9,426 nt of DNA from CAZKWG01 sp964615375 (lineage in GTDB: Bacteria; Myxococcota_A; UBA796; CAZKWG01), in NCBI GenBank assembly GCA_964615375.1, contig CAZTOW010000104.1, forward strand, positions 1 to 9,426, read 5' to 3'. The position numbers and the translations under genes are program-made. Below are positions 6,189 to 9,426 of the stretch, piece after piece; position 1 is the stretch's first letter; every line of letters begins with the position of its first letter. Below the pieces are notes generated by a model. It ran no database searches. It was not told the origin of the DNA and was given only the letters and a program-made list of their open reading frames with translations.

Positions 6189-7265
6189 TCAGTCGAGCAG
6201 CCGGAAGGCCAGGAACACGGTGAGCGCGCGGGCCAGGTCCCGCTCGGGGAGGGCGGCCGAGCGGAGGACCAGCGGGCCGAGATCGACGCACTGTATCGCG
6301 TCCCTCCCCGAAGGCGAGGGCGCAGGCACCGGAAAGCGTTGGTTCTCCCAGGTGTCCGGGGCGTCTTCGGAGACGGGGGCCCGCGGGTCGACGCCGACCA
6401 CGGCCGCGAAGGGGATGGCGCGGTTGAGCTCGGGCTCCAGGGCCTCGTGGGTGAAGTGCTCGCGCAGCCAGGCGCGGGCCTCCTCGCCGTCGCGGACGCG
6501 CCCGCCCACGGCGATCACGGCCACGACGCGGTCGCGCAGGACCATCGAGGCGACCATGGCCTTCAGGGCCGGCAGGACCGCCTCTCCGGTGGTCAGGAGC
6601 GCGAGACGGTCGGAGGGCGCCGGGGCCAGGGAGAGCAGGTGCTCCGCCAGCTTGTCGGGCTCCAGGGTCGGGTCCGCGCTCGCCGCGCGAAGGCCGGGCG
6701 TGAGCTCCCGGGCCAGGGCCCCCAGGTCTCCCCCGAGATCGACCAGGATCACCGATCCCAGGCGTCGGGCCAGCGCCTGCTGCGCGGCCTCGCCCCAGGC
6801 CCCGAGCTGCGCCCAGTCCAGGCCCGCGGCCAGCCGGCTGGGGTGGTAGTCGGGGCCCAGCGCGTCGGGGTCCTGCAACAGCTCGCGCTCGGCGGCCTCG
6901 TCCCCCAGGTACATGCGCTGGAAGCGGGGCTCGATCTCGGGGATCTTCTGGAGCGCCTCGACCAGCGCCCGCTCACCGGGGCGCGGCGGGACCGGGATGG
7001 GCGCGCGCGCCGGGTCCAGCAGCTTCAGCTCCGGGCGCTCGCCCCCTGCGGGGTTGAAGAGCAGGGCAGCGCGCAGATCGGCCAGCGCCTGCGCCGCCGG
7101 GAGCCCCGTGAGGCCCTGGCGCTCGTGCTCGCCGAGGCCGAGGGCCAGCAGCGTGGTCTTGAACAGGCGCTCCCAGTCCAGCGCGGGCGGGCGGGGCACC
7201 GAGCGCGCCGCGGCCCAGATCGCCAGGCCCAGCGCCGCCACCTCTACGATCGTCTCCAGCCCCAC
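6189..7265 (-). CDS. N-terminally membrane-anchored protein, unknown function
   Basis: A 358-residue protein I do not recognise. One hydrophobic helix at about residues 6-23 is followed by Arg/Pro and a large soluble part, suggesting a single-pass anchor. Near the N-terminus a Leu-Asp-Trp-Glu-Arg-Leu-Phe-Lys-Thr stretch begins a helical region. About 175-280 alternates hydrophobic strands with helices (VILVDLGGDLG, RLALLTTGEAV, VVAVIAVGG), like an alpha/beta nucleotide- or substrate-binding fold, but without a Walker, Gly-rich NAD or Ser-His-Asp signature I can name. It ends in Phe-Arg-Leu-Leu-Asp. Start is GTG at 7265, well supported by GGGAGG with 7-nt spacing; no better ATG lies nearby. 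It is 24 bp downstream of the 43-codon gene and 69 bp upstream of the spmAB-like gene, so the three probably form one transcript. Confidence 0.8.
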   Translation of the reverse strand: MGLETIVEVAALGLAIWAAARSVPRPPALDWERLFKTTLLALGLGEHERQGLTGLPAAQALADLRAALLFNPAGGERPELKLLDPARAPIPVPPRPGERALVEALQKIPEIEPRFQRMYLGDEAAERELLQDPDALGPDYHPSRLAAGLDWAQLGAWGEAAQQALARRLGSVILVDLGGDLGALARELTPGLRAASADPTLEPDKLAEHLLSLAPAPSDRLALLTTGEAVLPALKAMVASMVLRDRVVAVIAVGGRVRDGEEARAWLREHFTHEALEPELNRAIPFAAVVGVDPRAPVSEDAPDTWENQRFPVPAPSPSGRDAIQCVDLGPLVLRSAALPERDLARALTVFLAFRLLD

Positions 7266-7289
7266 GCGCGCGCCTCCCGTGGCGAGGGA

Positions 7290-7421
7290 CTAACGTCGCG
7301 GGCGCACGGGCACCGGCACGGGCACCGGCTGAGGCGCGGGGAGGACCTCATCGAGCCACTGCCCCATCTGCTCGAGGAGATCTCTGGCGCGCTCTCCGAT
7401 GGTCTTGCGGCGATCTCCCAC
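7290..7421 (-). CDS. Small 43-residue protein, Pro-Val repeat tail
   Basis: A short gene too small for routine calling. It starts with GTG at 7421, preceded by GGAGG (7426-7430) at 4-nt spacing, and ends with TAG at 7292-7290. The product is cytoplasmic by composition. It has a charged amphipathic helix (GDRRKTIGERARDLLEQMGQ, residues 2-21), then WLDEVLP, then a tail QPVPVPVPVRPRR (31-43) of Pro-Val repeats closing on three Arg. The helix has a believable a/d pattern of Ile, Ala, Leu, Leu and Met. It lies on the same strand as, and 24 bp ahead of, the 358-residue gene, and fills most of what would otherwise be an unexplained gap. The ribosome site, helix design and position favour a real gene. 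The Pro-Val tail comes from a 12-bp tandem repeat, so chance low complexity is the main alternative. Function unknown; the tail could bind a partner or the acidic membrane surface. Confidence 0.6.
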   Translation of the reverse strand: MGDRRKTIGERARDLLEQMGQWLDEVLPAPQPVPVPVPVRPRR

Positions 7422-7502
7422 TGAGCCTCCACTGCTCGCCCGGCGATCCGGCGGGGCCGGGGCTCGGGCGTGCGGGTTCGGTGTTCCTCACCCTCGTAGA
7501 AC

Positions 7503-7531
7503 AGTATAGACACCTTTTCTCATCCGTGACG
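7503..7531. promoter_or_regulatory. AT-richer divergent promoter region
   Basis: The region 7422-7530 separates divergent genes and contains a local dip in GC around 7494-7523. On the minus strand, TATACT (7508-7503) is a good -10 match, with only a 3/6 -35 (ACGTCA, 18-bp spacing). It would start the small-gene/358-residue/spmAB operon with a leader of roughly 75 nt. On the plus strand the overlapping TATAGA (7505-7510) could serve the 7531 gene with a leader near 15 nt, but I find no clear -35. The two -10 elements overlap, so the promoters would exclude one another. Confidence 0.35.
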
Positions 7532-9279
7532 TGCCCGCGCCCGGTTTTTTCCACTTCGGGGAACATCTCCTGATCCGCCGCTCCCAACGCCGCTCCTCCC
7601 TGGGCCTCGCCCTCGCCCTGCTGGTCTGGGCCGCGCTGGCGCTGCTGGGCGTGCGCGAGGTCGGGGTGGTGGGTGAGGTCGCGATCGGCGGCGCGCTGGG
7701 CCGACCGCCCGCGGTGCTGGTCTCGCTGGAGCCCGAGCGCTGGGCGGACGGGGCCACGGAGCCCACCGCCGGCCACCGCCTGGGGCCCCTGGTGGCCAGC
7801 CAGGTCCGCCCCATCGAGCGCCTCGAGCTGGGCGGGATCGCGCTCCCCCTGGCCATCAACGCCTACACCGGCGGGATCGCCGACTGGCCGGCGCGGCTGC
7901 TGGCCCTGCTGGGCGGCGCGCGCTGGATCTCTGCCCTGAACCTGCTCCTGGGCGGCGCGCTCATCGCCCTGGTCCACCGCTTCCTGCGCTTCCACGCCGA
8001 CGGCCTCGCGGCCAGCGTCGCCGCCCTGCTGCTGGCCACCGACGCGGGCTTCCTCTTCTACCGGAGCGCGCTGGGCGGGACCGAGCTGCTCCTGCAGGCC
8101 GCCGGCCTCCTGTGCCTGTGGAGCCTGTGGAGCCGGCGCTGGGCTGGGGGGAGGCTCGCCTTCTTCGGGTTCGGCGTCGGCGTAGGACTAGGCCTCCTAG
8201 CCAAGGCCACCTTCGCCATCACCCTCCTCGCGCTGGGCCTGGCCGCCCTGCTCACCCGCTGGGACCGGCCCGCCATGCGGCCTCCCCTCCCCCAGCGCGC
8301 CGGTGTCGCCCTCGTCGCCGCCGCCGCCCTGCTCCTCCCCCTGGCCATCACCTTCCTGCACCACCGGCTTTACGTCCCCACCGACCCCCACGTCCTCAGC
8401 CACGACTTCCCCGACGTCCAGCTCCGCCGCGTGCTCAGCTTCCTCAGCCTCGATCGTGCCCCCTCGCGCGAGAGCTTCGCCAACCTGAGCTACTGGGCCG
8501 GCGACCCTTACGCCTTCCTCGGCCCCGCCTACCAGGCCACCGAGGCCCCACCCGCCTGGAGCCCCTGGCGCGTCGTCGCCTGGGTCCTCCTGCTCGCCGG
8601 CGTCGCCCTCTCCTGGCGCAACCGCCACCCTTCGCCCCAGGAGGCCCTCACCCGCTTCCTGAGCATCTACCTCCCCTTGCAGCTCGGCCTCCTCCTCCTC
8701 GTCGCCCGCGACCTCCACCACCTCGCCCAGGCCACCCCCACCCTCGCCCTCCTCGGCGGCCTCGCCCTCACCCGCCTCGCCGCCACCGGCACCGCCGCCC
8801 TCACCATCGCCCGCCTCCGCAACACCGTCCTCCTCACCCTCCCCTGGCTCTGGACCGGCCTCCACGCCACCCTCGGCGCCGACCGCGCCCTCTCCAGCAT
8901 CCCCTCCCCCCTCTTCTCCGAGTCCGGCCAGTCCTCCCTCATCGACCTCCTGCGCGCCAACCACGTCGAGCGCCTCGTCGCCTGCGACTACGAGCTCTAC
9001 GGCATGCTGGAGATCCGTGCCCCCGAGATCCACGTCGAGCACGCCTGGGCCGCCGCCAGCCGCACCCCCGACCGCGCCTCCCTCCTCCCCGCCCTCCTCC
9101 GCCGCGCCGCCGGCGGCCACTACCTCGTCGTCAAGCCCACCGCCCCCATGATCTACAACCTCGCCCCCAGCCGCCGCGCCGTCGAGCAGGCCGCCACCGC
9201 CGCCGGCCTCGTCGCCGAGCCCATCGCCGCCCTCCCCCAGGACCGCGCCGTGCTGTACGCCGTCAGGGATCCCGGCTGA
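7531..9279 (+). CDS. Polytopic membrane protein, glycosyltransferase family 39-like
   Basis: A 582-residue membrane protein. A first helix (about 24-42) is followed by an outer loop and multiple helices: about 120-150, 158-195, 208-243, 257-276, 346-360, 385-405 and 412-450. A soluble C-terminal part (about 470-582) contains an alpha/beta pattern (HVERLVACDYELYGMLEI, HYLVVKP). Features that recall GT39/ArnT/PMT-like glycosyltransferases are PLAINAYTGGIADWPARLL (106-124), LATDAGFLFYRSALGG (168-183) and GVGVGLGLLAKATF (215-228). These enzymes use polyprenyl-phosphate sugars and act facing the periplasm. I do not see the usual acidic Asp-Glu pair clearly in the first loop, so activity is uncertain. 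Start is GTG at 7531: an in-frame TAG at 7507 blocks extension, there is no ATG nearby, and no clear ribosome site precedes it. Codon choice changes within the gene, from mainly CTG for Leu in the first third to mainly CTC after about 8300. Confidence 0.75.
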   Translation: MPAPGFFHFGEHLLIRRSQRRSSLGLALALLVWAALALLGVREVGVVGEVAIGGALGRPPAVLVSLEPERWADGATEPTAGHRLGPLVASQVRPIERLELGGIALPLAINAYTGGIADWPARLLALLGGARWISALNLLLGGALIALVHRFLRFHADGLAASVAALLLATDAGFLFYRSALGGTELLLQAAGLLCLWSLWSRRWAGGRLAFFGFGVGVGLGLLAKATFAITLLALGLAALLTRWDRPAMRPPLPQRAGVALVAAAALLLPLAITFLHHRLYVPTDPHVLSHDFPDVQLRRVLSFLSLDRAPSRESFANLSYWAGDPYAFLGPAYQATEAPPAWSPWRVVAWVLLLAGVALSWRNRHPSPQEALTRFLSIYLPLQLGLLLLVARDLHHLAQATPTLALLGGLALTRLAATGTAALTIARLRNTVLLTLPWLWTGLHATLGADRALSSIPSPLFSESGQSSLIDLLRANHVERLVACDYELYGMLEIRAPEIHVEHAWAAASRTPDRASLLPALLRRAAGGHYLVVKPTAPMIYNLAPSRRAVEQAATAAGLVAEPIAALPQDRAVLYAVRDPG

Positions 9280-9280
9280 G

Positions 9281-9364
9281 ATCGGTCTGGGCCGGCGACA
9301 GGATCCGGGTTCCGCGATCCGTGTGGGCCTCCGACAGGATCGGGCCTGCACCGGCGGCTGGGCC
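9281..9364. repeat. Degenerate ~36-bp tandem repeats
   Basis: Starting one base after the 7531 gene's stop, a unit of about 36 bp occurs at 9281-9316 and 9317-9352. Both copies share ATC-GT-TGGGCC and CGACAGGATC at matching offsets. TGGGCC occurs at 9288, 9324 and 9359, so a third, weaker copy appears to start near 9353. GGATC/GATCC pairs inside the units could form short stems. No T-run marks a classical terminator here. The last 62 bases of the window (9365-9426) are G-rich; I see no gene in them. Confidence 0.6.
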
Positions 9365-9426
9365 TCGAAGGCCGGGGGACGGGACCGCGAGGGGTCGAGG
9401 GGGCGGGCTCGCGACCGGGTGTTCCT

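Noticed and set aside
7494..7513. LexA/SOS-type operator in GTAGAACAGTATAGAC
   Set aside because: Contains GAAC and ACAG fragments but no matching second half-site at SOS spacing; not a convincing palindrome.
8197..9351. Minus-strand frame rich in Gly, Glu and Ala opposite the GT39-like gene
   Set aside because: Product of reading C-ending codons backwards; extreme composition and no domain signal.
9269..9380. Terminator after the GT39-like gene (GGATC/GATCC stems, and GGCCT-CGA-AGGCC at 9361-9373)
   Set aside because: Stems are only five base pairs and no T-run follows; better explained as part of the tandem repeat.

Overview
The window is very GC-rich DNA, by eye about 70% G+C, from a Gram-negative-like bacterium. 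The mix of genes fits a Myxococcota or other 'deltaproteobacterial' genome: a fused SpmA/SpmB membrane protein, a birA-coaX pair, paired YdbS/YdbT-type membrane PH-domain proteins, and hexanucleotide repeat arrays. That lineage call is an inference from style and composition; there is no marker gene to fix it.

Layout. Positions 1-551 are non-coding. They hold two arrays of one hexanucleotide in opposite orientations (GGCATC at 1-72, GATGCC at 383-540). Between them lie a REP-like segment with a perfect 24-bp palindrome (133-156) and a second hairpin-forming repeat (292-315). Positions 552-2735 are a tight minus-strand operon: biotin-protein ligase (birA), type III pantothenate kinase (coaX) and a secreted or anchored helical protein of unknown function. 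The first two make or attach carboxylase- and CoA-related cofactors. Divergent from it, 2831-4979 carries two overlapping genes for membrane-flanked PH-domain proteins (YdbS- and YdbT-like). The YdbT-like frame has no stop at its domain end and runs 240 bp tail-to-tail into the next gene.

Positions 4740-7421 form a second minus-strand unit: a newly read 43-codon small gene, a 358-residue membrane-anchored protein of unknown function, and the SpmA-SpmB fusion, with a polypurine spacer before the last gene. Divergent from this, 7531-9279 encodes a 582-residue polytopic membrane protein resembling glycosyltransferase family 39 (ArnT/PMT-like). Its codon use changes part-way through. Downstream, 9281-9364 contains degenerate tandem repeats of about 36 bp.

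The core genes are ordinary. I found no defence, mobile or secondary-metabolite system. The parts most worth a second look are the inverted hexamer arrays with their restricted variant pattern, the unannotated small gene heading the SpmAB operon, the stop-less convergent overlap, and two patches of codons atypical for this DNA.
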